From Bacteroidaceae bacterium (lineage in GTDB: Bacteria > Bacteroidota > Bacteroidia > Bacteroidales > Bacteroidaceae), in contig JAFWXX010000030.1 in the NCBI GenBank assembly GCA_017522915.1, forward strand, positions 1 through 61,673: 61,673 bases of DNA. The letters run 5' to 3'. The position numbers and the translations under genes were made by a program. Below, piece after piece: positions 1 to 8,535 of this stretch. The notes beneath the pieces were generated by a model. That model did not search any database, was not told the DNA's origin, and was given only the letters and a program-made list of their open reading frames with translations. Every line of letters starts with the position of its first letter. Position 1 is the first letter of the stretch.

Positions 1-2
1 AG

Positions 3-75
3 AGCGGAAAACGAGGCTCGAACTCGCGACCCCAACCTTGGCAAGGTTGTGCTCTACCAACTGAGCTATTTCCGC
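3..75 (-). tRNA. tRNA-Gly (anticodon GCC)
   Basis: The reverse complement folds as a complete 73-nt cloverleaf. The acceptor stem pairs GCGGAAA with TTTCCGC. The anticodon stem CAACC/GGTTG encloses the loop TTGCCAA, so the anticodon is GCC. A normal T arm with GTTCGAG is present. CCA is not encoded. It is identical in its visible parts to the copy at 224-296, and both are probably made from one transcript started near 430. Confidence 0.96.
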
Positions 76-139
76 ATAATTTCAAATTGCTCTTAAGTTT
101 TGCTTATTCTTGCCAAGGTTGAATACCTTATTCTTTTGT

Positions 140-175
140 GGCAAGGTTGTGCTCTACCAACTGAGCTATTTCCGC
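140..175 (-). pseudogene. Truncated tRNA-Gly 5' half
   Basis: This stretch repeats exactly the first 36 nt of the neighbouring tRNA-Gly genes: acceptor 5' strand, D arm and anticodon stem up to the anticodon. It then runs into unrelated AT-rich sequence. The variable loop, T arm and 3' acceptor strand are missing, so it cannot make a tRNA. Confidence 0.85.
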
Positions 176-223
176 GTTTAGCTACGCTTCGTTTTGCAAA
201 CTAATATTCAAAATTTCAAAGAG

Positions 224-296
224 AGCGGAAAACGAGGCTCGAACTCGCGACCCCAACCTTGGCAAGGTTGTGCTCTACCAACTGAGCTATTTCCGC
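224..296 (-). tRNA. tRNA-Gly (anticodon GCC), second copy
   Basis: A second complete 73-nt tRNA-Gly with the same stems, anticodon GCC and T arm as the copy at 3-75. The tRNA, its spacer and the adjacent half tRNA are repeated with a period of about 221 bases, which points to a tandem duplication. Confidence 0.96.
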
Positions 297-361
297 ATAA
301 TTTCAATTTGCTCTTAAGTTTTGCTCATTCTTGCCAAGGTTGAATACCTTATTCTTTTTAT

Positions 362-397
362 GGCAAGGTTGTGCTCTACCAACTGAGCTATTTCCGC
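362..397 (-). pseudogene. Truncated tRNA-Gly 5' half, second copy
   Basis: Same 36-nt tRNA-Gly 5' half as at 140-175. It is followed on the minus strand by the same spacer, which can form a CTTGCC/GGCAAG hairpin. It lies promoter-proximal to both complete tRNAs, so it would be transcribed first. Confidence 0.85.
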
Positions 398-434
398 ATA
401 ATATCAAATCGCTTCGCGATTCGCTTAACGGGTG

Positions 435-466
435 CAAAGGTAGTATATATTTTTAAACCTGCAAAA
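435..466 (-). promoter_or_regulatory. Promoter of the tRNA-Gly transcript
   Basis: On the minus strand TTTTG (462-466) is followed after 19 nt by TACCTTTG (435-442). This matches the Bacteroidota -33/-7 consensus and reads into the tRNA cluster. No gene is seen between 467 and 690. Confidence 0.75.
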
Positions 467-695
467 CTTTTTGCGTGTTTTTTGCAAAATATATTCTTAT
501 TAATATTTACAGTTGTTGTGTATTGCTTAAAATTCGGACTCCCGCTATGCATCTTATCTTTTATCAGAATTTGTTCAAAAATATTTCAAGCAATTTTGTA
601 AATCCCTTTGCGCTCTTGTTTCTTTATCAACCTTTTTCTTGCTAAGAAATCCATTATAAGGCCTCAAATCTTTCTCAGAGTTCTTAACCTTTATT

Positions 696-766
696 AACTA
701 TAAAAATTAGTTTTGTAACTATAAAATATAGTTCTTTGTAGCGTCAACTATAAAAAATAGTTGACG
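696..766 (+). promoter_or_regulatory. Three operator palindromes of the BlaI-type regulator
   Basis: Three near-identical palindromes of the form AACTATAAAANATAGTT lie at 696-712, 717-733 and 746-762. The third extends to a 25-bp perfect inverted repeat (742-766) with 10-bp arms. BlaI/MecI/CopY repressors bind dyads of this kind as dimers. Placement directly before the repressor gene implies autoregulation of the repressor-peptidase operon. Confidence 0.8.
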
Positions 767-814
767 TGCATTGTTTTTATAGTTTGTATTACATATTTAA
801 TATATTGTACCGTT

Positions 815-1177
815 ATGAAAAGTCTTACAAATAGAGAAGAGGAGTTGATGAAACTCTTTTGGGAAAAAGGACCTTTGTTCGTTAAGGAGATAATTCCGTT
901 GCTTGATGACCCTAAGCCTCATTTCAATACAATATCAACAATTGTGCGTGGTTTGGAATCCAAGGGTTATGTCTCGCATGAGGCTTTCGGCAACACACAC
1001 CGTTATTTCGCGGCGGTCAGTGAGAGTGATTATGGCAAGAAGACTCTTGGAAGTGTTGTAAACCGTTACTTCGGAAGTTCTTATCTTAATGCAGTATCTT
1101 CTTTAGTGAAAGAGGAGAAAATATCGATTGATGAACTCAAGAGTCTTATAGAATTTGTGGAAAAACAGGGAAAATAA
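815..1177 (+). CDS. BlaI/MecI/CopY-family transcriptional repressor
   Basis: A 120-residue winged-helix protein. It opens with MKSLTNREEELMKLFW, the usual start of this family. The DNA-binding helix region (FNTISTIVRGLESKGYV) lies near residues 38-54, and a C-terminal dimerisation segment follows. An ATG 54 bases upstream is in frame, but it overlaps the third operator, so 815 is the better start. The next gene begins 9 bases downstream and encodes an M56 peptidase. In known BlaR1-BlaI pairs the peptidase leads to repressor cleavage. The target genes beyond its own operon are unknown. Confidence 0.92.
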   Translation: MKSLTNREEELMKLFWEKGPLFVKEIIPLLDDPKPHFNTISTIVRGLESKGYVSHEAFGNTHRYFAAVSESDYGKKTLGSVVNRYFGSSYLNAVSSLVKEEKISIDELKSLIEFVEKQGK

Positions 1178-1186
1178 CAAATAGCA

Positions 1187-3892
1187 ATGGCTGCATTCTT
1201 TATATTCGTTCTTAAGTCGGCATTCGTGCTTGCAATGCTGGTGTCGCTGTTCATGATTTTCATGAGCCGTGAGACTTTTCACAAGGTGAATCGTCTTGTA
1301 ATGCTCTCTATTATCTGCATAGCTTTGTTGCTTCCGGCTGTGAATCTGGGTGTTGAATCGCCGTTCAAGAAACTTGCCGCATCTATTGAGAACTGTTTTG
1401 CATCGGAAGAATCCGATGGAATAGTTATTGATATATCCGGTTTTGATGAACAGCCTGTTTTTACTGATGTAGCCTTGGATATTCCGTCTCTTGAACCGGC
1501 AGAGGAGAAGCCTTTCGACTGGTTGCTGCTTGTAGTGGTGTTGTATTTTGCCGGTGTGGCACTGCTTGTAGTTCGTCAGGCAGTAATGTATGTTCAAGTA
1601 GCACGCATAATAGTACGTAGCAGGGTGGTGGATGCTTCGCAATACGGATGCGAGGGTATAAGCCTTAGGGTGCATAGCGGTAAGGAGAAACCGTTCAGCT
1701 GGTTCAGATGGGTCGTGGTGAGTGAAGAAGACTTGAAAGATGGTGTACGTGAGATACTTGTGCATGAAACGGCGCATGCACGTGCCGGTCACTCTTGGGA
1801 TATCATGATTGCCGATGCGGTGATAATAATGCAGTGGTTCAATCCCATTGCATGGATAATGAAGAACTGTCTTAAGGATATACATGAGTTCGAGGCCGAT
1901 GAGGCTGTAATCAACTCAGGAGTCAATGCAAGGCAATACCAGTTATTAATAATAAAAAAAGCCGTTGGCGCAAGGCTCTACTCTATTGCCAACAGCTTTA
2001 ATCACAGTTTAACTAAAAAACGTATCACTATGATGTGTAAAGAAAAATCAAAGATGTGGAGATGTGCAAAGGCTTTGTACATCGTTCCTGTAGCAGCCAT
2101 TGCTGCGCTTGCTTTCACTACTGTTGAAACGGTAAATGCAACAGAGAGTGAAAACCTTTCCAAAGGTAGTGAATTTGTCGCTAACAACGAAAGGGAATGT
2201 ATTGAAAATTGCATCAGTTACAGTGATTGCACTGTGAAACCGCAATTTCCCGGTGGAGAAGCTGCATACCGCGAGTGGCTTGACAGCTTCAGTGAACCGT
2301 TGGCGGTAAAAGCGGAAGGTGCAACGTATGACATTGACTTTTTTTTCGTTGTAACCAAAAAAGGCAAGGTAGCCGATTATCTTGTCGGAACAGTGGGTAG
2401 CAGCACCTTGAATCATGAGACAAAAAAGAGCTTGAACAAAGAATTTGACAGAATGCGTGAATCCCTTCCCGATGGATGGACTCCGGGTGAAGTCGATGGC
2501 AAACCGGTAGATGTATGTATGACGGTCAAATTTACTAATGTATCCAAGGATGTAGATGTGAAACCCGTGCCGGAAGATGATGAAGAGAAGGTCTATCAAG
2601 TATGCGAGAAAGCACCGGAATTTCCGGGTGGCATGGATGCAATGATGAAGTATCTTTATGAAAATATCAAATATCCTGCAGAGGCCGAGGCTGCCGGTAA
2701 GGATGGTAGAGCTATCGTGCAGTTTATTGTGAAGAAAGACGGTTCGATAGGCAATGTGGAGATAATACGAAGTTCGGGTGATAACTCGCTCGATACCGAA
2801 GCTATACGCGTGATAGCCTCAATGCCCAAATGGAATCCCGGAACGCAAGGCGGCAATCCGGTGAACGTGAAGTTAACTCTGCCGGTTGTTTTCAAAGTAC
2901 AGAAATCGGCAAAGAAACTGTCTGGTACTCTTAATATTGATGACAAGGGTTCTGTATCGGTGCCGAACGCTCATAACATGGCAATTGTTATAAACGGTAG
3001 ATTTTACGATGGGGATAATTTAAAGGATATACAGTTGAAGAGTGAAGATATTGAGAGCATCACGGTTGTATCCATAGACCAGCTCACCGGCAAAGACCAT
3101 GAAAAGTGCAAGGCTCTTGGCAAGAAAGGTGTGATTTATATTGATATGGAAAATGGTACTCTTAATCTTGACGACAAGGGTTCTGTGTCGGTGCCGAACG
3201 CTCATAACATGGCAATTGTTATAAACGGTAGATTTTACGATGGGGATAATTTAAAGGATATACAGTTGAAGAGTGAAGATATTGAGAGCGTGACGGTTGT
3301 ATCCATAGACCAGCTCACCGGCAAAGACCATGAAAAGTGCAAGGCTCTTGGCAAGAAAGGTGTGATTTATGTTGATATGAAAAAATACCGATTCATTACA
3401 TTGGGAGATAATGAGGAGGTGTTTATGGTTTGTGAGCAGCAACCGGAGTTTCCGGGAGGCATGCAGGCTTTGATGAAGTTTCTGCAGACAAACATAAAGT
3501 ATCCGCTTGAGGCCCGTAACGCTCAATTACAGGGAAAGATATATGTGCAGTTCGTTGTGAAGAGCGATGGCAGTATTGCCAATGTAGAGGCCAAAAAGGC
3601 CGATTACTCTTTCCATGGCACTGTAATGCAAGGAAGTGTCGAGGAGATGGAAAAACTTTTTGGGGAAGGTTGCAGTGTCGAAAGGCTTGATGATGTGGTG
3701 GCTGTGGCATATGCAAACGGCGAGAAACAGAGTATCGATACCTCGGCACCAGGGAAACATCCGGCAGCAAAATACCTTGCTGCAGAAGCGGTGCGTGTTG
3801 TTTCTGTAATGCCCAAGTGGACACCGGGAATGCAGGATGGCAAGCCGGTGAACGTGCAGTACATGCTGCCGGTAATGTTCCGACTGCAGTAA
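1187..3892 (+). CDS. M56 (BlaR1-type) metallopeptidase with three TonB-C-like domains
   Basis: A 901-residue inner-membrane protein. Membrane segments lie near 5-25, 36-54, 111-130 and 295-313. The cytoplasmic zinc peptidase carries HETAH (193-197) with HEFEAD (233-238) downstream. The exported part holds a degenerate TonB-C-like domain (about 351-450), a clear one starting at PEFPGG (about 470-571), a 77-residue segment in two nearly identical copies (580-656, 657-733), and a last TonB-C domain (about 742-901) split by an insertion near 795-850. BlaR1/MecR1 relatives sense an external signal and trigger repressor loss. Here the sensor is not a penicillin-binding domain, so the signal is unknown. 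It forms an operon with the BlaI-type gene. Confidence 0.9.
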   Translation: MAAFFIFVLKSAFVLAMLVSLFMIFMSRETFHKVNRLVMLSIICIALLLPAVNLGVESPFKKLAASIENCFASEESDGIVIDISGFDEQPVFTDVALDIPSLEPAEEKPFDWLLLVVVLYFAGVALLVVRQAVMYVQVARIIVRSRVVDASQYGCEGISLRVHSGKEKPFSWFRWVVVSEEDLKDGVREILVHETAHARAGHSWDIMIADAVIIMQWFNPIAWIMKNCLKDIHEFEADEAVINSGVNARQYQLLIIKKAVGARLYSIANSFNHSLTKKRITMMCKEKSKMWRCAKALYIVPVAAIAALAFTTVETVNATESENLSKGSEFVANNERECIENCISYSDCTVKPQFPGGEAAYREWLDSFSEPLAVKAEGATYDIDFFFVVTKKGKVADYLVGTVGSSTLNHETKKSLNKEFDRMRESLPDGWTPGEVDGKPVDVCMTVKFTNVSKDVDVKPVPEDDEEKVYQVCEKAPEFPGGMDAMMKYLYENIKYPAEAEAAGKDGRAIVQFIVKKDGSIGNVEIIRSSGDNSLDTEAIRVIASMPKWNPGTQGGNPVNVKLTLPVVFKVQKSAKKLSGTLNIDDKGSVSVPNAHNMAIVINGRFYDGDNLKDIQLKSEDIESITVVSIDQLTGKDHEKCKALGKKGVIYIDMENGTLNLDDKGSVSVPNAHNMAIVINGRFYDGDNLKDIQLKSEDIESVTVVSIDQLTGKDHEKCKALGKKGVIYVDMKKYRFITLGDNEEVFMVCEQQPEFPGGMQALMKFLQTNIKYPLEARNAQLQGKIYVQFVVKSDGSIANVEAKKADYSFHGTVMQGSVEEMEKLFGEGCSVERLDDVVAVAYANGEKQSIDTSAPGKHPAAKYLAAEAVRVVSVMPKWTPGMQDGKPVNVQYMLPVMFRLQ
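2924..3385 (+). repeat. 231-bp in-frame tandem duplication inside the M56 gene
   Basis: Two consecutive 231-bp copies start at 2924 and 3155 and differ at only a few bases. Each encodes 77 residues beginning GTLN and including VPNAHNMAIVINGRFYDGDN. The near identity suggests a recent duplication or gene conversion. Confidence 0.93.
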
Positions 3893-4199
3893 TCGCTTGT
3901 ATTATAGGGGTGAAATAAAATAGCCGGCTCAACGGCTGTTGTGTCAATAAACGGATTGCGATGTAAATCAAGCATACACGGCAGTTGTTAAGCTACTCTT
4001 TAATATATTATGCTTTTGGCAGTACTTATACTGCAAAGTTTTAGCGAACAAGATGCAAAGTGAAAAGTGCGTAGGTTTGCAATATGTTCTGCTAAATTTG
4101 CATTGCCGAGGAATTTCGAGATTTAAATAATATTAACGGTAGCGGTTGTAACAAAAATGATTTACGCGCGTCTTATATGTGTTAAGGAACGTAGAATTT

Positions 4200-4356
4200 G
4201 ATAAAAAGAGCCTGCCGGGTTGGTGGTTCTCCCGGCAGGCAGTGGGCATGTCGCATATTGATGCTTTAACATCTTGTCATGGCAGATGTTTGAACATAGA
4301 TACAAATTTATAAATAAAGCATTAAAATAAAAGCGGCATGCCCATTTTATTCCATT
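4200..4356 (-). ncRNA. Candidate structured small RNA with terminator
   Basis: The minus strand of this gene-free stretch (3893-4434) has nested pairing. A 12-bp closing stem joins 4333-4344 to 4243-4254. Inside it a 7-bp stem joins 4316-4322 to 4261-4267. Inside that sits a 7-bp hairpin (4284-4290 with 4268-4274). A 10-bp GC-rich hairpin (4231-4240 with 4210-4219) follows, then TCTTTTTAT, a rho-independent terminator. A near-consensus -7 box (TTAATTTG) lies at 4363-4370. Length, closing stem and terminator fit a small regulatory RNA. I do not recognise the family. A 6S-like RNA is one possibility. Confidence 0.55.
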
Positions 4357-4400
4357 TTAACGCAAATTAACAATTGGGGGGGTGGAACAGAAATAAGTGT

Positions 4401-4408
4401 TAATTTTG
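4401..4408 (+). promoter_or_regulatory. -7 box of the outer-membrane barrel gene
   Basis: TAATTTTG matches TAnnTTTG exactly and lies 27 bases before the ATG at 4435. No convincing -33 box is seen. It diverges from the candidate small RNA promoter. Confidence 0.6.
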
Positions 4409-4434
4409 CAATCAGATAAAAATAGACAACCAAT

Positions 4435-7272
4435 ATGAAAAGACGATTATTACTTTTTATAATATCCATATTAGCAATCTCTTTTATACATGCGCAAGGG
4501 TTTGTCATACAAGGCCGTGTAGTCGATGCAAATAATGTCAATGATGTTCTTCCGCAAGCATCGGTACAATTGCTGCGTAACGACACGGCATTCGTTGCCG
4601 GCGTTGCTGCTGATGAGAGTGGTTTTTTTGCCTTAAAGGCAAAAGAGGAAGGGAAATATAAATTGCAAATATCGTTTGTAGGTTATGAAATACTTGTGAG
4701 AAAACTTGAACTTAAGAAAGAGAATACTCTGATAAAGTTGGGGAATCTTCTTTTGAGGCAGGATGAAAGGCTCTTGAAAGAGGTGCGGGTGACAGGGCTT
4801 GCGCAAGAACTTACAATAAAGGCCGATACCTTTCTCTATCATGCCAATGCCTTTCGAGTGCCTGAGGGCTCTACCATATCTGCCTTGATAAAGCAGTTGC
4901 CGGGTCTTGCTATGGATTCAGAGGGAAATCTTACCTTTCAGGGAAAGGAAGTGAGTTCAATTCTTGTCAATGGCAAGCCGTTTATCGGTGATTCAAAAAC
5001 TGCAATGTCCAATATTGTGAGCGATGCAGTACAGGACGTTGCTGTATATGAGAAGAGCGATGAAGAGAAAGAGTTTGCCGGTGTTCACGACACAGAAAAA
5101 GCTACCGTTGTCGATTTGAAGATTAAAAAGGAGTACCAATCGCAATGGAGTGTCAATGCCGATGCCGGTTTGGGTACGCACAGCAAGTATATTGCAAAGG
5201 CATTTGCCTCCAATTTTACCGACAAAAGGCGTAGTGCATTGTATGCTCAAGTAAATAATATAAGTGAGAATCTGGTCGCTGATGAGAATGGTAATTGGCA
5301 GAGCGACTCATGGCGTATGAGTGGTCTTTATACCTATCGTAAGGCCGGTGCCATAATGTCGTGGGATAACGGGAAGGCCAATAAAGATGCACGTTATATG
5401 AAACTTGATACCGAGATTGAGATTGGGCACGAGAGTGGAAATCTCGACCAGACAGTAAATATGGAGTATCTTCTCGGAGGCGGCATTAATCATTTTTCGT
5501 ATATGCGTTCAATGATGTCGGTGCGTGACAGGAATATTAACACGAAAGTTGATTTTACATTCAACATAGACACGCTTAATCGCCTTACAGCAACACTTGC
5601 CTATCGCTATCAGGATAATAATAATAATAATTTATCTAATTCATCAACATATTCCAAGATTGCAGATATTGCTAATCCCGAAACGGGGCTGATAGGGAAT
5701 GATGTTAGCGAAGAGTTGAAAGCTATGGGAATAAACTCGAACGCATCACAAGGATATAGCTCGCGCCGCAATAGCGAATTTACAATAGATACTCGCTTTG
5801 TCCATCGTTTCAAGAAAGAGGGATATTCACTGAATGCCGGTGTGGAATATTCTGTCAATACAGATAGTGAGTACTCTGATGGACTTATTTGTTACCGTTA
5901 TTTTAATAGCGGGAATCCGTTTATTGTTGACAGACGTTATAATGTTACACCTTACGATAATCGCGATTTCGAGGCAAATTTGGCTCTTCAAGGGGCGTTC
6001 AATAAGAATATCCAGTTCACGGCTTCCTATGGTTTCAGCAGCAAAAAAAATGATGATGAGTGTGATATATACAGACTCGACCGTTATCCCTATTATTCGC
6101 AACAGGACATTCCTTTAGGTGTGCGTCCATCTACGGCCGATTCTCTTGCAGCTGTGATAGATATTAAAAACAGTGAGTATTCCAATAGTACACGTAATAG
6201 CCATAATCTCTCTTTTGGATTGAGTGGCGTATGGAACAAGGTAGAGGCAAGTGCCGGTGCAAATATTGAATATAACGATGAGAGTCTTTCTTTCGAGAAA
6301 GCTGAAATGAAATATTCGCCTTCGCGAGGCTACTTCAAATGCATGCCAAGAGTCAGCTTTAAGTGGAAGCCTGTTAAGAACGGCGAGATAAGATTGTCGT
6401 ATTACGGCTATTCAACCCGTCCGTCGTTACTTGAACTATTGCCTATTACCGACACGAGTGACGAAATGGTAGAACGTGTAAACAATACTGAATTGAAAAC
6501 TAAATGGACTAACAACTTTAATCTGTATAGCCGTTGGTTCAATGAGAAGCGTGGCGACAGCTATAGTCTTTATGCATATTACTCTCAATCTAATAATTCA
6601 GATATAAATATTATAGTTACCGACCCTCTCTCAGGAAAGAAACGTTACACCAAAGATAATGTAAATGGTAACTATAGTATATATGTAGGTTTCAATACCG
6701 AGCAGCCGCTCGACAAGGAGCGTCATTGGACATTGTCTTTGAATGGCAGTTACAACATAAATCGCGACAAGAGCTATATGGGAACAACAGGTGATGAGTT
6801 AGGCCTGTCAGTTGTTCATCGGCATTATGCCAGAACAAGTATGCTCCTTAAGTGGCGCAGCGGGATGTGGAGTGTAAATCTCAGCGGTAAATACTCTGCA
6901 GAGATTGCTCGTTATGGCAGCACTCCTGAATATAACCAGGACGGGCATACTTTCGAGTGCAGTTTTCAACCGCAGGTAGAACTCCCGTTCGGGATGAAGA
7001 TAAATGCTTCTCTCATGTTGTACGGACGTCGCGGTTATGCCGATGATATAATGAATCATAACCAATGGCTGTTGAATGCAACAATATCGCAGTCGTTGCT
7101 TAAGAACAAGGCACTAACCTTGCAGCTCGAAGCTGTTGATTTGTTGCAGCAACGTACAGCTGAATATAGTTACGTCTCACCTTCCATGCGTTATTTCAGT
7201 CGTGAAAAAGTGTTCTTTAGCTATGTTATGTTACATGCAATATACAGATTTAATATCGGAGGAAGCAAATAA
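4435..7272 (+). CDS. TonB-receptor-like outer-membrane beta-barrel protein
   Basis: A 945-residue protein. It has a signal peptide (1-20, ending HAQG) and a carboxypeptidase-regulatory-like domain with QGRVVDANN near 25-110. A plug-like segment near 130-215 includes STISALIKQLPGL and ILVNGKPFIGD. A long barrel follows and ends in aromatic-rich strands (YRFNIGGSK). This layout matches the outer-membrane beta-barrel family related to TonB-dependent receptors. No SusD partner is adjacent, so a glycan-uptake role is not supported. It stands alone between a promoter at 4401 and a terminator at 7361-7409. The substrate is unknown. Confidence 0.88.
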   Translation: MKRRLLLFIISILAISFIHAQGFVIQGRVVDANNVNDVLPQASVQLLRNDTAFVAGVAADESGFFALKAKEEGKYKLQISFVGYEILVRKLELKKENTLIKLGNLLLRQDERLLKEVRVTGLAQELTIKADTFLYHANAFRVPEGSTISALIKQLPGLAMDSEGNLTFQGKEVSSILVNGKPFIGDSKTAMSNIVSDAVQDVAVYEKSDEEKEFAGVHDTEKATVVDLKIKKEYQSQWSVNADAGLGTHSKYIAKAFASNFTDKRRSALYAQVNNISENLVADENGNWQSDSWRMSGLYTYRKAGAIMSWDNGKANKDARYMKLDTEIEIGHESGNLDQTVNMEYLLGGGINHFSYMRSMMSVRDRNINTKVDFTFNIDTLNRLTATLAYRYQDNNNNNLSNSSTYSKIADIANPETGLIGNDVSEELKAMGINSNASQGYSSRRNSEFTIDTRFVHRFKKEGYSLNAGVEYSVNTDSEYSDGLICYRYFNSGNPFIVDRRYNVTPYDNRDFEANLALQGAFNKNIQFTASYGFSSKKNDDECDIYRLDRYPYYSQQDIPLGVRPSTADSLAAVIDIKNSEYSNSTRNSHNLSFGLSGVWNKVEASAGANIEYNDESLSFEKAEMKYSPSRGYFKCMPRVSFKWKPVKNGEIRLSYYGYSTRPSLLELLPITDTSDEMVERVNNTELKTKWTNNFNLYSRWFNEKRGDSYSLYAYYSQSNNSDINIIVTDPLSGKKRYTKDNVNGNYSIYVGFNTEQPLDKERHWTLSLNGSYNINRDKSYMGTTGDELGLSVVHRHYARTSMLLKWRSGMWSVNLSGKYSAEIARYGSTPEYNQDGHTFECSFQPQVELPFGMKINASLMLYGRRGYADDIMNHNQWLLNATISQSLLKNKALTLQLEAVDLLQQRTAEYSYVSPSMRYFSREKVFFSYVMLHAIYRFNIGGSK

Positions 7273-7360
7273 AGGAATACACTTTCTTAAGATACCGGTA
7301 TGTTTGCAAAATATATCGTATGAACGGTGTCGTATTGTGGCAGTTGTAGAAAATTCCCAA

Positions 7361-7409
7361 TTAAAACAATATTCCATGAAAGGTTTTCTTTCATGGAATA
7401 TTGTTTTAA
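7361..7409. terminator. Bidirectional terminator
   Basis: A perfect 22-bp inverted repeat with a 5-nt loop (GTTTT). The arms are flanked by A-rich and T-rich ends on both strands. It separates the convergent barrel gene and the DUF4488-like gene. Confidence 0.9.
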
Positions 7410-7423
7410 TGATATGAGAAGCC

Positions 7424-7933
7424 TTATCTTGCTCCTAACGGAAGTACCCGCATCCATACCTCGCTTATCCAGCCGCTCTCCTCATTGCCTCCGAGGTTGT
7501 ATTCGATATAAAGGATATTCGGGTTCTTATCGCTTACCCTGTACCTAAGGTTCGATATAGTATTGTTGAGGTTCTTGTCGATGTAGTGCTTGTTTATGTA
7601 CTCCAGGTATGTACTTCCGGATGTCATTTCAATCTCACCTTGCTGTGTTATGAATGTGACCGTGCTTATTGTAGGATTCTCCTGGTTTTCTTCCTTTATC
7701 GGAATATCGACACCGGCCATTACGCAATACGACTTGTCCTCACGTATTGTCTTGTATATCTCCTTGCCGATGTAGATAGTCTGGCCATCGGCCTTGACAA
7801 CCTCCTCGACGTACTGCCATATGCCAATAAGCGGTTTAATCATTTCCTCCTTGTTCTCTTTTTGTGCATTGACTGTACACAGGCTGCCGAAAATCATGAC
7901 AGCTAACAATAGCATAAATTTCTTGGCATTCAT
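7424..7933 (-). CDS. Secreted DUF4488-like (lipocalin-like) protein
   Basis: A 169-residue protein with a signal peptide (1-23, ending VNAQ). The mature part starts with IKPLIGIWQYVEE, the pattern of small lipocalin-like domains in Bacteroidales. Alternating strands follow (AGVDIPIKEE, ISTVTFITQQGEIEM, ILYIEYNLGG). I place it with DUF4488 from memory of this pattern. It is monocistronic, and its function is unknown. It is probably periplasmic, since no lipobox is seen. Confidence 0.7.
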   Translation of the reverse strand: MNAKKFMLLLAVMIFGSLCTVNAQKENKEEMIKPLIGIWQYVEEVVKADGQTIYIGKEIYKTIREDKSYCVMAGVDIPIKEENQENPTISTVTFITQQGEIEMTSGSTYLEYINKHYIDKNLNNTISNLRYRVSDKNPNILYIEYNLGGNEESGWISEVWMRVLPLGAR

Positions 7934-8088
7934 AGTAGTAGGATTTAATGGTTATTAACTCTCCCGCAATGTACGATTTTTTTTACAAAAAATATTATAT
8001 ACCGTTTATTTTTTTAATGGCATTGGCTAAATAGAAATATTGCTTTTGGTTTGTTGTATTCTTCTTCTGGATACAAAACCTTTTCCGG

Positions 8089-8120
8089 TTTGTTCTGTTA
8101 TTATATTCTTAGTAACTTTG
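8089..8120 (+). promoter_or_regulatory. Promoter of the ybaN-like gene
   Basis: TTTG (8089-8092), a 20-nt spacer and TAACTTTG (8113-8120) form a full Bacteroidota promoter. It predicts transcription from about 8124 and decides between two candidate start codons downstream. Confidence 0.8.
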
Positions 8121-8148
8121 CATGAATCTCTTGTGCTGCATATCTCTT

Positions 8149-8511
8149 ATGAAATACATATTGGCTTTTATAGGTACGGTTTCTCTTGTTCTGGGCGTCA
8201 TAGGCATCTTTCTGCCGGTGTTGCCTACAACTCCTTTTCTGCTTCTGTCGGCAGCTCTATACCTGAGAAGTTCAAGAAGACTGTACAACTGGCTTTTGTC
8301 GCACAAGCATCTGGGGCCATACATAAAGAACTTCTATGAGAAGAGGGCTATTCCCCTAAGGGTGAAGATTGTGTCGGTAAGCCTTCTGTGGATAACTCTT
8401 CTCTATTGTGCTTTCTTTGTGGCATCGGCATGGTGGATGAGGATTCTTTTCATAGCCATTGCTACGGGTGTGACTGTACATATATTGGGATATAAGACAT
8501 TGCAGAGATGA
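8149..8511 (+). CDS. YbaN-family (DUF454) membrane protein
   Basis: A 120-residue protein. A hydrophobic N-terminal part (1-40, with GVIGIFLPVLPTTPFLLL) is the DUF454 hallmark. A short positive region follows (RSSRRLYNWLLSHKHLGPYI), then two more membrane segments near 75-115. Function is unknown across the family. An ATG at 8122 is in frame, but it sits at the predicted transcription start, so 8149 is preferred. The last codons (KTLQR, stop) lie inside the palindromic terminator shared with the convergent gene. Confidence 0.87.
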   Translation: MKYILAFIGTVSLVLGVIGIFLPVLPTTPFLLLSAALYLRSSRRLYNWLLSHKHLGPYIKNFYEKRAIPLRVKIVSVSLLWITLLYCAFFVASAWWMRILFIAIATGVTVHILGYKTLQR

Positions 8512-8535
8512 GTACACTCATCTCTGCAATGTCTT
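8494..8535. terminator. Palindromic terminator inside two convergent coding ends
   Basis: A 42-bp inverted repeat with 20-bp arms around two bases contains the stop codons of both convergent genes. Because the palindrome is in the same phase for each gene, both proteins end in KTLQR. Confidence 0.9.

Noticed and set aside
1..400. CRISPR-like array
   Set aside because: The repeated blocks are tRNA-Gly genes and tRNA halves. Spacers are repeated too, and no cas gene is present.
371..601. 76-residue reading frame at the tRNA cluster
   Set aside because: It overlaps a tRNA half and the minus-strand promoter, and has no ribosome site or family resemblance.
1103..1885. Long minus-strand frame opposite the M56 gene
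   Set aside because: It is antisense to a clear conserved gene, and its composition is that of a shadow frame.
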